DNA of 64,000 bases, taken from an uncultured cyanobacterium. Lineage in GTDB: Bacteria > Cyanobacteriota > Cyanobacteriia > PCC-6307 > Cyanobiaceae. The stretch lies in contig CAIQIA010000011.1 of the NCBI GenBank assembly GCA_903871775.1, positions 124,001 through 188,000 on the forward strand. The letters run 5' to 3'. The notes below the pieces were generated by a model, which was not told the origin of the DNA, ran no database searches, and saw only the letters and a program-made list of their open reading frames with translations. Below, in pieces: positions 22,490 through 31,430 of the stretch (within the stretch, counting starts at the first letter, position 1; each line of letters begins with the position of its first letter). The position numbers were made by a program, and so were the translations under genes.

Positions 22490-22813
22490 ATGGAGAGCCA
22501 GACGACGGTGACGGTGCTGAAGTTCAGCTCGGAAGACTGCGGCACCTGCCATCGCATGAGCCACTACGACGCCCGCGTGGCCGAGGAGCTGGGGCTGGCG
22601 TTCGTGAGCGTGATGCTGCAGGACACCGACACCTACCGCCGGTATCGCAAGGTGCTGCTGGCCCAGTACCCCAACAAAGAAGGGATGGGCTGGCCCACCT
22701 ATCTGCTGGTGGAGGATCCGGAGGGCGACTTCCGCATCCACGGGGAGCTGCGGGGCGGCATGCCCAAGGGGGATTTCCGCGACCGGCTCAGCGCGCTGAT
22801 TCCGGCGGGCTGA
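22490..22813 (+). CDS. thioredoxin-like protein
   Basis: 107 residues with a thioredoxin fold: CGTC redox motif at about 17-20, and GWPTYLLV near 68 with the cis-proline. It lacks the canonical WCGPC, so it is a thioredoxin-like reductase or sensor rather than TrxA. No signal peptide, so cytoplasmic. Follows the tRNA nucleotidyltransferase by 45 bp; its 3' end overlaps the convergent membrane glycosyltransferase by 26 bp. Confidence 0.85.
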   Translation: MESQTTVTVLKFSSEDCGTCHRMSHYDARVAEELGLAFVSVMLQDTDTYRRYRKVLLAQYPNKEGMGWPTYLLVEDPEGDFRIHGELRGGMPKGDFRDRLSALIPAG

Positions 22814-24824
22814 CCCACTGGCGCTCGACGGCCTCGATGGCCGGCGGCAGCGACCGCTGCAGGGCGGGCAGCTGCCAGATCCGCCCCGACAGCAGGCCAT
22901 CAAGGTCCGCCAGGGCCGTGAGCACCGGATCGGGGCTGCGGCGGCCGGCGGCCTCGGCCACGGCCGCCCCCTGCCACGGCCGGCCGGCGGCGGTGAGCAC
23001 CACGGCCCGGTAGGCGGCCGGCCAGGGGCTGGCGGGTTCGAGGGCCTCGAGGCGGGCGAACCAGTGGTCGGCCTGCAGCGGCCGGTTCTGCAGGGTCGCG
23101 AGCAGGGCCAGGCTCCACAGGGCCCGGCGATCATCAGGACTGCGTGCGAGGGTGCGCAGGGCCTGCTGCCGCACCCGCTCCTGGTAGAGGCGGTGGCCGT
23201 CGAGCTGGTGCTCGCGGCCGACGGCATCCGACACGGGCCCCAGGCCGGCGGGCCCGCGGGCCAGGCCGGCCGCCAGATCAGGAAAGACCACGGCGAAATC
23301 GGGGGGCGGTGGTGCCTCGGCCCGGCGCTCCCAGAGTTCCAGGGAGCCCCCCTCGGGCCGGGGCCAGCGCTGGCGCAGCCGGAAGACGCCGCTGCTGCGC
23401 ACCGCCGCCGAGAGGGTGGCCGCCCGGCGGCTGACGGACCCCTGGTCCCCCTGGGCGAGCAGCACCAGCCGCGCCTGGGCCAGCACGGCGGCCGTGTCAC
23501 CGCTGCCGCTGCCCAGCTGCCGCCCCACCAGGGCGCCACCGCCGCGGCGGCCGTAGTAGCTGATGTTGTGCTGGTTGAGCTGCGGTGTGCTGGGCACCAC
23601 GATCAACGTGCGCGGGGTGGCCGGTGTGCCGTTCTGCACCGCCGCCACCACGGCCTCGAGGGGCTGGGCGGTGGCCGGCAACCGGTCGACCAGCCGTTCG
23701 GACGCCGTGGCGATGCCGGCCCCGGCCAGCCCCAGCGCCGCCAGCAGCGGGCCCCAGGGGCGGGGGATCCCCCGGGCCAGCGCCGCCCAGCCCTGGGCCA
23801 GCACCAGGGCCAGCATGGGCAGCAGCGGCGCCAGGTAGCGGGGGTCCTTGTTGGGGCTGAGGGTGGTGAGCAGCCAGGCGGCCGCCAGGCAGCCGAGCAG
23901 CCAGGCCTGGTCGAACCCGGGCCGGCGCCAGCCCCCGCGCCGCAGGGCCAGCAGCCCACCGACGAGGGCCCCGGCCGGCAGCCACCAGCCGATCAGCTGC
24001 GGCAGACGCCGCGGATACCAGAGCCAGCCGGCCAGGCTGCCGGCCCCGGGATCCCCTTCCCGGGCGGCCGATTCAAGCGTGGCCCGGTCGGTGCCCGACA
24101 CGGTCGTGATCAGGTTGTGGCCCAGCCAGGGGGCCACCAGGGCCAGCACGAGGGCCAGGGCCGCCAGCACCTGCAGGCGCCGGCCCGGTCGGGCCAGGCC
24201 CGTGGCGGCCGCCCACAGCAGCGGCCCGAGCAGCAGCAGCAGCACGCTCTGCTTGGTCAGCACAGCGGCGGCCAGGGCCAGGGCCGCCCCCAGGGCCTGG
24301 CCCCAGCGACCGCCGGCGGGCCCGGGCCGGGCCCAGCGCCCCAGCAGCCAGAGTGCCGCGGTGCCGGTGGCCGCCACCGGAATCTCGAGCACATAGTCCA
24401 CCCGCTGGGCAGCCAGGGACGGCAGCAGCACCGTGACCAGGGCCGCCAGCAACCCGAGGCCCGCCCCGCCCAGCTGTCGACCCCAAAGGGCGACCACCAG
24501 CAGCAGCAGGCCATGCCAGAGGCTCAGGCTCCAGGCGGCCTGGTCGGGGGCATCACCGGCCACGGCCATCACGGTGCCGTTGACCAGGGAGGCGAGGGGC
24601 GGAATCTTGGGAGACAGGTCGAGCAGGGCCTGCCAGCCCCGCCAGCCGCCGCCGGGCAGCAGGCCGAGGGCGCGGCCGTGGTCGAGGGCGCTGTTGAGGT
24701 AATCGGCCTGGTCCCACGAGGGCAGGCGCCCATCGCCCGCCAGCCCGGCCCGGTCGGCGCCGGTGGCCAGCAGCCACAGCAGCGCCAGCCCGCCCCAGAA
24801 CCACCAGCGCCGGGGCATGGTCAT
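22788..24824 (-). CDS. membrane glycosyltransferase, ArnT/GT39-83-like
   Basis: 678 residues with a first membrane helix (residues about 6-22), then a catalytic periplasmic loop with PSWDQADYLNSALDHGRAL that contains the Asp typical of GT-C enzymes, about ten further helices, and SPNKDPRYLAPLLPMLAL near 340, the usual conserved loop. The last 180 residues are soluble with a tetratricopeptide-like character. Uses polyprenyl-phosphate sugars. ATG 24824 overlaps the FAD protein stop by 4 bp. Confidence 0.78.
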   Translation of the reverse strand: MTMPRRWWFWGGLALLWLLATGADRAGLAGDGRLPSWDQADYLNSALDHGRALGLLPGGGWRGWQALLDLSPKIPPLASLVNGTVMAVAGDAPDQAAWSLSLWHGLLLLVVALWGRQLGGAGLGLLAALVTVLLPSLAAQRVDYVLEIPVAATGTAALWLLGRWARPGPAGGRWGQALGAALALAAAVLTKQSVLLLLLGPLLWAAATGLARPGRRLQVLAALALVLALVAPWLGHNLITTVSGTDRATLESAAREGDPGAGSLAGWLWYPRRLPQLIGWWLPAGALVGGLLALRRGGWRRPGFDQAWLLGCLAAAWLLTTLSPNKDPRYLAPLLPMLALVLAQGWAALARGIPRPWGPLLAALGLAGAGIATASERLVDRLPATAQPLEAVVAAVQNGTPATPRTLIVVPSTPQLNQHNISYYGRRGGGALVGRQLGSGSGDTAAVLAQARLVLLAQGDQGSVSRRAATLSAAVRSSGVFRLRQRWPRPEGGSLELWERRAEAPPPPDFAVVFPDLAAGLARGPAGLGPVSDAVGREHQLDGHRLYQERVRQQALRTLARSPDDRRALWSLALLATLQNRPLQADHWFARLEALEPASPWPAAYRAVVLTAAGRPWQGAAVAEAAGRRSPDPVLTALADLDGLLSGRIWQLPALQRSLPPAIEAVERQWVSPPESAR

Positions 24825-25849
24825 GGCTGCAGCCGCGCCAGGAAGGCCCCATCCAGGGCCTGCTTCCAGAGGCCCAGCAGCCGCGAGGGCCCCAGGGGCT
24901 GGCCGCCGCAACCCGGGGCCGGCAGCAGCCAGGCCCGGCCCCGGCCATCCCCCAGCAGCTGCACCGCCCGCCCGGGGGGCCTCCAGGGCCGCAGGGGTTG
25001 CCCCGCCAGCCGCCGCCGCAGGTTGTGGTGCAGCCGCGGCGCCGCCTTCACCGCCCAGACCCCGGCCGGCGGCCGTTCAGCCCCGCGCACCAGGGCGGCA
25101 TCCCCGACGGCGAAGACCTGGGGCCAACCCGCCACGGTGAGGTCGGGCTCGACCGCCAGGCGGCCGCCGGCCGCCTGAGAGAGACCACTGGAGGCCAGCC
25201 ACGCCGGCAGGCGGGCCCCGGTGCAGGCCAGGGCGAGGGCGGTGCCGGCCGCCGCCGGACCCTGCACCAGGGCGATGCCGGCGCTGGCCAGGGGGGCGGC
25301 AAAGGCCTGCCACAGGCCGGAGCCACGGGGATGCAGGCTGACGCGACAGCCTCGGACCACCAGGGCGAAGGCCACCTCGACGGCGCTGGCGCCGCCCCCG
25401 AAGACGGCCACCGCTGCACCGGGGGCGAGGCCCTCGAGGGCGGCCAGCACCGGCGCGGCCGGGCGGATGGGCAGCAGCGGCGCGCCACCGGTCAGCGCCG
25501 GGGGCGGCAGGGGCACCTCGGCGCCGACGTCGAGGCTGAGCAGGTCGTAGGTCCGGGGGCCGAGGGGCGGGGCCAGCTGCAGCCGCCGGCCGCGGGGGTC
25601 GAGGCCGCGGATCTCGGCCGGCACGAAGGCCACCCCGGCGGCGGCACAGAGCGAGGCCAGGGGCAGGCTGGCCGCGGCGAGGCTGCAGCGGCCCGCCAGG
25701 CAGGCCGGCAGGCGGCCCGAATAGGGGGTCAGCGCCGCCCGGCTCACCAGGGTGATGCGGGCGGCGGGCCGGCCGCCGGGCCGCCGGGCCCAGCGCCGCA
25801 GCAGCAGGGCATGGGTGTGGCCACCACCCGCCAGCAGCAGCTCCGTCAC
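24821..25849 (-). CDS. FAD-dependent oxidoreductase related to the N-terminal domain of SelD fusions
   Basis: 342 residues. Dinucleotide-binding start LLLAGGGHTHALLLRRW and LTPYSGRLPACLAG match the NDH-2-like flavoprotein domain that is fused in front of selenide-water dikinase in many bacteria. A second Gly-rich loop VAVFGGGASAVEVA is near 145 and the FAD phosphate/ribose motif PQVFAVGDAA near 245. The protein ends at LLGLWKQALDGAFLARLQ, the point where a SelD domain would begin, and no kinase domain follows. It is sandwiched between galE and a GT-C gene with 4-bp overlaps on both sides. Redox partner unknown. Confidence 0.75.
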   Translation of the reverse strand: MTELLLAGGGHTHALLLRRWARRPGGRPAARITLVSRAALTPYSGRLPACLAGRCSLAAASLPLASLCAAAGVAFVPAEIRGLDPRGRRLQLAPPLGPRTYDLLSLDVGAEVPLPPPALTGGAPLLPIRPAAPVLAALEGLAPGAAVAVFGGGASAVEVAFALVVRGCRVSLHPRGSGLWQAFAAPLASAGIALVQGPAAAGTALALACTGARLPAWLASSGLSQAAGGRLAVEPDLTVAGWPQVFAVGDAALVRGAERPPAGVWAVKAAPRLHHNLRRRLAGQPLRPWRPPGRAVQLLGDGRGRAWLLPAPGCGGQPLGPSRLLGLWKQALDGAFLARLQP

Positions 25850-26880
25850 CGGTAGCCGCTGGGGTTGGCCTGCTGCCAGGCCCAGCCGTCACGGCAGATG
25901 TCCTCAAGGCTGCGGCTGGTGCGCCAGCCCAGCCGTTCGGCCGCCAGGGAGGGGTCGGCCACCGTCTCGGCGGCATCACCGGGGCGGCGGTCAACAAGGC
26001 GGTACGGCACCGATCGGCCGCTGGCGATCTCGAAGGCGCGCACCACATCGAGCACCGAGTGGCCGCGGCCGCTGCCGAGGTTGAGGGTGAGCAGCTGCGG
26101 CGGCTCGCGCAGCAGGGTGTCGAGGGCGGCCCGGTGCCCCTCGGCCAGGTCCATCACGTGGATGTAGTCGCGCATGCCGGTGCCGTCGTGGGTGGGCCAG
26201 TCGCTGCCGAACACCTGCAGCTCGGGCCGGCGGCCGACCGCCACCTGGCTCACGAAGGGGAACAGGTTGTTGGGGATCCCCTCGGGGTCTTCGCCGATGC
26301 GGCCGCTGGGGTGGGCCCCCACCGGGTTGAAGTAACGCAGGCTGGCCACCCGCCAGTCGGCGCCGGTCTCGCAGAGATCGGCCAGCATCCGCTCGACGGC
26401 GGCCTTGCTGTGGCCGTAGGGATTGATCGGCCGCACCGCATCGGTCTCGACGATCGGGGTGCGCTCGGGCATGCCGTAGAGGGTGGCGCTGCTGCTGAAG
26501 ACGATCGTGCGGCAGCCGGCCCGGTCCATGGCCTCGAGCAGCAGCCGGCTGCCGTTGACATTCACATCCCAGTACAGAAGCGGATGGCGCACCGACTCGC
26601 CCACGGCCTTGAGGCCGGCGAAATGGATGACGGCATCGATCGCGCCGCCGCGGCTGTAGAGGCCCCCGCCGAAGGCCCGCTCCAGGGTGGCCGGATCCCC
26701 GAGGCTGCCCGCCACCAGGTCGAGGGAACGGCCGCTCAGCTCCTGCACCCGCTCGAGGGCCTTGGGGGAACTGTTGCGGAAGTCGTCGAGCACCACCACC
26801 TCATGGCCGGCCTCGAGCAGCACGAGGGCGGTGTGGCTGCCGATGAAGCCGGCACCTCCGGTGAGCAGCAGCCGGGCCAT
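25846..26880 (-). CDS. galE: UDP-glucose 4-epimerase
   Basis: 344 residues, extended short-chain dehydrogenase. NAD loop [11 protein letters not shown] at about 7-17, catalytic Ser/Tyr/Lys in the SSSATLYG and [13 protein letters not shown] (YxxxK) region, and [15 protein letters not shown] near 235 are diagnostic of GalE. Interconverts UDP-glucose and UDP-galactose and supplies UDP-Gal for the surrounding glycosyltransferases. First gene of a minus-strand run galE-FAD protein-GT-C with ATGA overlaps. Divergent from hisS. Confidence 0.94.
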   Translation of the reverse strand: MARLLLTGGAGFIGSHTALVLLEAGHEVVVLDDFRNSSPKALERVQELSGRSLDLVAGSLGDPATLERAFGGGLYSRGGAIDAVIHFAGLKAVGESVRHPLLYWDVNVNGSRLLLEAMDRAGCRTIVFSSSATLYGMPERTPIVETDAVRPINPYGHSKAAVERMLADLCETGADWRVASLRYFNPVGAHPSGRIGEDPEGIPNNLFPFVSQVAVGRRPELQVFGSDWPTHDGTGMRDYIHVMDLAEGHRAALDTLLREPPQLLTLNLGSGRGHSVLDVVRAFEIASGRSVPYRLVDRRPGDAAETVADPSLAAERLGWRTSRSLEDICRDGWAWQQANPSGYR

Positions 26881-26940
26881 GGGGGAGGGTCAGAGCGCCG
26901 CCATTCTGGGGCCAGGCCCGGGCCGCCAGGCAGGATGGCC

Positions 26941-26948
26941 GCGATCGC
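26941..26948. repeat. HIP1 octamer in the galE-hisS gap
   Basis: GCGATCGC, the cyanobacterial highly iterated palindrome, lies in the 83-bp divergent gap, 16 bp before the hisS start. Other copies in this window at 5150, 8414 and 11297 are inside genes. It supports the cyanobacterial assignment and may sit in the hisS leader. Confidence 0.7.
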
Positions 26949-26963
26949 GGAAGGGCAGGGGGC

Positions 26964-28235
26964 GTGGTGGAGCAGCTGCAGAGCCTGCGGGGCATGGTGG
27001 ACCTGCTGCCGGCGGCCACAGCCCGCTGGCAGGCCCTCGAAACCACGGCCCGCGACCACTTCCGCCGGGCGGGGGTGCACGAGATCCGCACACCCCTGCT
27101 CGAGGCCACCGAGCTGTTCGCCCGCGGCATCGGCGAAGCCACCGATGTGGTGGGCAAGGAGATGTATTCGTTCGTCGACCGGGGCGACCGCCCCTGCACC
27201 CTGCGGCCCGAAGGCACCGCCGGCGTGGTGCGGGCGGCGCTGCAGCACGGGCTGCTGAGCCAGGGGCCCCAGCGGCTCTGGTACGGCGGGCCGATGTTCC
27301 GCTACGAACGGCCCCAGGGGGGCCGCCAGCGCCAGTTCCATCAGATCGGCCTCGAGTTTCTCGGCTTCGCCGATCCCCGCAGCGACGTCGAGGCGATCGC
27401 CATCGCCTGGGATCTGCTGGCCGCACTGGGCCTGGGGGACCTGACCCTCGAGATCAACAGCCTTGGCACTCCGGATGACCGGCGCCGCTACCGGGAGCGG
27501 CTGGTGGCCTGGCTCGAGCAGCACCACGACGCCCTTGACGGCGATTCGCAGCAGCGGCTGACCACCAACCCCCTGCGCATCCTCGACAGCAAGAACCCCG
27601 ACACCCAGCGCCTGCTGATCGAGGCGCCGCAGCTGATCGACAGCCTGGAAGACAGCAGCCGCGACCGCTTCGAGCAGGTGCTGGCGGGGCTGGCGGAGCT
27701 CGCGATCCCGACCGTGCGCAACCCGCGGCTGGTGCGGGGCCTCGACTACTACGGTCACACCGCCTTCGAGATCACCAGCGGCGCCCTCGGGGCCCAGGCG
27801 ACCGTCTGCGGCGGCGGCCGCTACGACGGGTTGGTGGAGCAGCTGGGTGGGCCGGCCACCGCCTGCATCGGCTGGGCCCTGGGGCTGGAACGGCTGCTGA
27901 TCCTGCAGGAACGCAGCGGGACCACGGCGGCGGCGCCGCCCCCCGACGTCTACCTGGTGAACCAGGGGGATGGGGCCGGGGCGCTGGCCCTGCGGCTGGC
28001 GCGGCAGCTCCGGCAGGCGGGGCTGGCGGTGGAGCTGGACCTGAGCGGTGCCGGCTTCGGCAAGCAGCTCAAGCGGGCCGACCGCAGCGGTGCCCGCTGG
28101 GCGGTGCTGCTGGGGGACCGGGAGGCGGCCGCAGGACTGGCGCAGCTCAAGGATCTGCAGGGGGACGGGGGCGAGGGGCCGGCGACGGTGCCGCTGGCGG
28201 ACCTGGCGGCACGGCTGCTCCCGGCCGGTGGCTGA
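26964..28235 (+). CDS. hisS: histidyl-tRNA synthetase
   Basis: 423 residues, class II aminoacyl-tRNA synthetase. Motif 2 region [19 protein letters not shown] near 111-129, histidine-binding motif [14 protein letters not shown] near 255, and [14 protein letters not shown] near 285, followed by a C-terminal anticodon-binding domain. GTG start at 26964 (another GTG directly follows). The last 8 bp overlap the next glycosyltransferase, so this housekeeping gene is fused transcriptionally to the start of the polysaccharide island. Confidence 0.96.
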   Translation: MVEQLQSLRGMVDLLPAATARWQALETTARDHFRRAGVHEIRTPLLEATELFARGIGEATDVVGKEMYSFVDRGDRPCTLRPEGTAGVVRAALQHGLLSQGPQRLWYGGPMFRYERPQGGRQRQFHQIGLEFLGFADPRSDVEAIAIAWDLLAALGLGDLTLEINSLGTPDDRRRYRERLVAWLEQHHDALDGDSQQRLTTNPLRILDSKNPDTQRLLIEAPQLIDSLEDSSRDRFEQVLAGLAELAIPTVRNPRLVRGLDYYGHTAFEITSGALGAQATVCGGGRYDGLVEQLGGPATACIGWALGLERLLILQERSGTTAAAPPPDVYLVNQGDGAGALALRLARQLRQAGLAVELDLSGAGFGKQLKRADRSGARWAVLLGDREAAAGLAQLKDLQGDGGEGPATVPLADLAARLLPAGG

Positions 28236-29286
28236 GGGGTCCCCACCGCTGCTGCTGGTGGCCGACACGGCCGCTCCCGAAGCCCTCGGCAGCAAGCTGC
28301 TGGCGGCGGCCCGGCAGCTGGGGCTCAACCCGCCGGTGGCCTACAGCTCCCCGGCCCCCCACTGGTCGCCGTCGATGCGGCGGCGGCGGGGCAAGGTCTT
28401 CTACCGGCTGGCCGACCGGCGCAGCTGGGAATGGTGGGGCTTCCAGAGGCAGCTGCTGGCCCTGGTCGAGGCGACGGCGCCGCGGCTGGTGCTGGTGACC
28501 GGCATCCTGCCGCTGCAGACCGCGGTGTTCTCGGCGGTGCAGGCCCGCGGTGGGCGGGTGGTGAACCTGCTCACCGACGACCCCTGGAACCCGATCCACC
28601 GGCGGCGTTGCTTTCTGGCCAACCTGCGGCACTACGACCACATCTTCAGCACCAAGGAGGCCCTGGGGGCGCGGCTGGAGGCCGCCGGCTGCCCATCGAC
28701 CAGCTGGCTGCCCTTCGCCCATCACCCCCCCCTGCACCGGCCGCCGCAGCCGGTGACGGCGGCCGACCGCGGGCGCTGGGGCTGCGACCTGGTGTTCGTG
28801 GGCACCGGTGCGGGCGAGCGTCTGCCGTGGCTGGCGGCGGCCGCCGCGGCGGCCGGCGGCGGTGCCGACTGCCGGCTGCATGGCAACGACTGGCGGGGCC
28901 TGGCCACCCCGGGCTGGCGCCAGGGGCCCGAGGTGCTGGGGGACGACTACTGCCGCGCCGTCTACCACGCCCGGGTGGTGCTGGGGCTGCTGCGGCAGGC
29001 GAACGGCGACACCTGCACCGACCGGTCGTTCGAGATCGGCGCCATCGGCGGCTGCGGCCTCTATCACGACAGCCCCGTGCACCGGGCCCTGCTGCCCGGC
29101 TACCCCGACGTGGGCTTCTTCCGCGATCCCGCCGAACTGGAGCGGCACACGCGGGTGCTGCTGGGGGACGGGGCCCTGCGCCAGCGGCTGCGGGAGCTGG
29201 GGGCCCAGAGCCTGCGGCAGCACCGCCACAGCTACACCGCCCGCCTGGAGGCGATCCTGGCCTGGGCCGATAGCCTCCCCCGATGA
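28228..29286 (+). CDS. CgeB-like glycosyltransferase
   Basis: 352 residues. [14 protein letters not shown] near 112-125, a region with [15 protein letters not shown] and [15 protein letters not shown] near 190, and a C-terminal [16 protein letters not shown] fit the DUF3880/CgeB-like GT4 family. Start is a GTG at 28228 that overlaps the end of hisS. Donor and acceptor unknown. First gene of the plus-strand glycan run 28.2-30.3 kb. Confidence 0.72.
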   Translation: MAEGSPPLLLVADTAAPEALGSKLLAAARQLGLNPPVAYSSPAPHWSPSMRRRRGKVFYRLADRRSWEWWGFQRQLLALVEATAPRLVLVTGILPLQTAVFSAVQARGGRVVNLLTDDPWNPIHRRRCFLANLRHYDHIFSTKEALGARLEAAGCPSTSWLPFAHHPPLHRPPQPVTAADRGRWGCDLVFVGTGAGERLPWLAAAAAAAGGGADCRLHGNDWRGLATPGWRQGPEVLGDDYCRAVYHARVVLGLLRQANGDTCTDRSFEIGAIGGCGLYHDSPVHRALLPGYPDVGFFRDPAELERHTRVLLGDGALRQRLRELGAQSLRQHRHSYTARLEAILAWADSLPR

Positions 29287-30323
29287 CCGAGGCCATGGAG
29301 ACCAAGGCCATGGAGACCGAGGCCATCACCATCGTGCTGCCGGTGTACGGCCGCCCGGCCCTGCTGGCCCAGGCGCTGGCGTCGGTGCTGGCCCAGAGCG
29401 ACCCCGGCTGGCGGCTGCTGATCGCCGACGACCACTCACCCGAGGAGACCGCGGCGTGGCTGCAGGCCTGGCGCTCGGGCCCGGCGGCAGACCGGCCGGT
29501 GACCCACCGGCGCCACGACCGCAACCGGGGCCTGTTCGCCAACCTCAACGCCGCCCTGGCCGAAGTCAGCACCCCCTGGGTGCTGCTGCTCTGCAGCGAT
29601 GACCTGCTCGAGGCCAACGCCGTGGCCGACCTGCGGCGGCGGCGGCAGGAGCAGCCGACGGCGGAGCTGGTGCTGTCGACCTTCGACTCGATCGCTGCCG
29701 ACGGCAGCCCACGGCCGCAGGAATCGGCCCACTACCACGACCTGGTCAGCCGCCACACCGCCCTGCTGCCGCCCGAACGGTTCGTGCCGCAGCTGCTGCG
29801 GCTGGGCAGCCTCAACGGCAACCTCACCGGCATGGCCTTCACCGTCGCCCTATGGCGGCGGGTGGGACCGTTCCGGGAGGACTGGCGCCACGCCGCCGAC
29901 TGGGAGTGGCTGGCCCGGGCCGCCGCCGCGGGGCCGGTGCTGCTCAACCGCACCCCCATCGCCGCGGTGCGCACCCACGGGGCCCAGCTGTCGGATGCCA
30001 ACCGCCGCAGCGGCCATGAACTGCCCGAGGTGGCGGCGGTGGTGGCGGGCCTGCGGCGCCATCGGCTGCTGGCGGCCGAACCGCGGCGGCACCGCTGGGC
30101 CGCACGGTTGATGCAGTTCCAGCTGTGGAACCTGGGCAAGCGGCTGCTGGCGGGGGACCGGCAGGGCGTGGGTCGCGACCTGGCGGCGATCGACCGGGCC
30201 GCCGGGTTGGCCCGCACGGCGCTGGTGCTGCTGGCCTGGCTGCCGGAACGCTGGCGCCGCTACCGCCGCGGTGGATCGGCCAGGCTCACCAGCGTCAGCC
30301 CCAGCACGCTCAGCAGTTCGTAG
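29283..30323 (+). CDS. glycosyltransferase family 2
   Basis: 346 residues. ITIVLPVYGRPALLAQAL (about 16-33), LIADDHSPEETAAW and LLLCSDDLLEANAV (near 98-111, D-D metal site) are the GT-A nucleotide-sugar motifs; HAADWEWLARAAAAG near 200 holds the usual acidic D/E. Inverting transferase for surface glycan. ATG 29283 overlaps the preceding stop by 4 bp; two further in-frame ATGs at 29295 and 29310 come from a repeat. The 3' end overlaps the convergent membrane gene by 64 bp. Confidence 0.85.
   Translation: MTEAMETKAMETEAITIVLPVYGRPALLAQALASVLAQSDPGWRLLIADDHSPEETAAWLQAWRSGPAADRPVTHRRHDRNRGLFANLNAALAEVSTPWVLLLCSDDLLEANAVADLRRRRQEQPTAELVLSTFDSIAADGSPRPQESAHYHDLVSRHTALLPPERFVPQLLRLGSLNGNLTGMAFTVALWRRVGPFREDWRHAADWEWLARAAAAGPVLLNRTPIAAVRTHGAQLSDANRRSGHELPEVAAVVAGLRRHRLLAAEPRRHRWAARLMQFQLWNLGKRLLAGDRQGVGRDLAAIDRAAGLARTALVLLAWLPERWRRYRRGGSARLTSVSPSTLSSS
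29289..29333 (+). repeat. three 15-bp repeats at a glycosyltransferase start
   Basis: GAGGCCATGGAGACC (29289), AAGGCCATGGAGACC (29304) and the degenerate GAGGCCATCACCATC (29319) stand in tandem. They code for EAMET/KAMET/EAITI and so multiply the in-frame start codons (29283, 29295, 29310). Confidence 0.7.
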
Positions 30324-31414
30324 TGGCCCACCCCCAGCGGCAGGCTGGTCCAGAGGATCGCCAGCGCCAGCAGGGCCACCACCACGCCGTCGGTGCTGCC
30401 GCGCCGGCCCCAGCGCCAGGCCGCCAGCAGCAGCGCCAGCAGCCACAGCAGGGCCAGGCCGTGGCCCACGAAGCCGGCGGAGCGCAGGGCATCGAGGGGC
30501 AGGTTGTGCCACCACTGGTCGTGCACCGTGAGGCCAGGCGGCACCGTGGCCAGGCCGCGGCGGTCGCCGCTGGCATAGGCCTGCAGCAGGCGGGCGAAGC
30601 CCACCCGGTGGGTCTCGGCCCGGCCGGCGGTGAACAGGTCACCGAAGCGCTGCAGCAGGGTCGAGCGGGCCAGGGCCACCAGGACGGCCGTGAGGGGCAG
30701 CACCGCCGGCAGCAGCTGGCGGGGATGGCGCCGCACCTGCTGCCACCAGGCCAGCAGCGGCGCCCGCTGCTCCCAGGCCAGGGACAGCAGCACCACCGCC
30801 ACCACCAGCAGGGCCGACCGGTTGCGGGCCTGCACGGCATAGCCGAGGGCCAGAGCGAAGGCCGGCGGCAGCCAGCGGCGGTCGAGGCGCAGCAGCAGCA
30901 GCAACACGCCGCAGGCCACATAGCCGGGTTCGGTGCTGCCGGCGTCGAGCCGGCCGCTGAAGACGTTGAACAGCCGCCCGTAGCTGCCCTGGAACGGCTG
31001 GGTGAGCAGCGAGCCGACCAGGGTGGCGCCGCTGTAAAGGGCAAGCCCGGCGGCCAGGCCCCGCAGCAGATCACGCCCCCGGCCGAGGGGATCGCTGCGC
31101 AGCAGCACCGGCGCGAACAACATCCACACAAGGGCCTTGCCCACCTCGGGCAGGGTCAGTCCTGACAGGGAACCGGGCACTTCGGGGTCGGGGAAGGCCC
31201 AGTAGAGCAGCATCAGAATGCCGATGCCGATCACCACGGCATCGCGCCCGTCAGGGCCACCGGCCCGCAGCTGCCGCCGGTCGCGCAGCTGCAGCAGGGT
31301 CCAGCCCCCCATCCCCAGCACGGTCCATTCGTTGAAGCCGCCGGCCCCGATCAGCAGTCCCCAGACGGCCGACAGCGGCAGCCGGGAGGAAGCGTCGGGG
31401 CTGGCAGAGGTCAC
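30260..31414 (-). CDS. O-antigen ligase/polymerase-like membrane protein
   Basis: 384 residues with about ten membrane helices. STEPGYVACGVLLLLLRL and LGYAVQARNRSALLVVA near 205-235 are the Wzy/WaaL-type central region; the large loop has HDQWWHNLPLDALRSAGFVGHGLALL, close to the H-x2-N/P ligase signature. The start is taken as GTG 31414; longer readings would run into the divergent flippase. Chain polymerisation or ligation is likely, but which is unclear. Confidence 0.7.
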   Translation of the reverse strand: MTSASPDASSRLPLSAVWGLLIGAGGFNEWTVLGMGGWTLLQLRDRRQLRAGGPDGRDAVVIGIGILMLLYWAFPDPEVPGSLSGLTLPEVGKALVWMLFAPVLLRSDPLGRGRDLLRGLAAGLALYSGATLVGSLLTQPFQGSYGRLFNVFSGRLDAGSTEPGYVACGVLLLLLRLDRRWLPPAFALALGYAVQARNRSALLVVAVVLLSLAWEQRAPLLAWWQQVRRHPRQLLPAVLPLTAVLVALARSTLLQRFGDLFTAGRAETHRVGFARLLQAYASGDRRGLATVPPGLTVHDQWWHNLPLDALRSAGFVGHGLALLWLLALLLAAWRWGRRGSTDGVVVALLALAILWTSLPLGVGHYELLSVLGLTLVSLADPPRR

Positions 31415-31430
31415 GCGACTGTCCCTGGCG

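Noticed and set aside
31218-31430. ATG at 31218 as flippase start
   Set aside because: It adds 71 residues of non-hydrophobic, Pro/Ser-rich sequence and overlaps the divergent ligase-like gene by about 200 bp.
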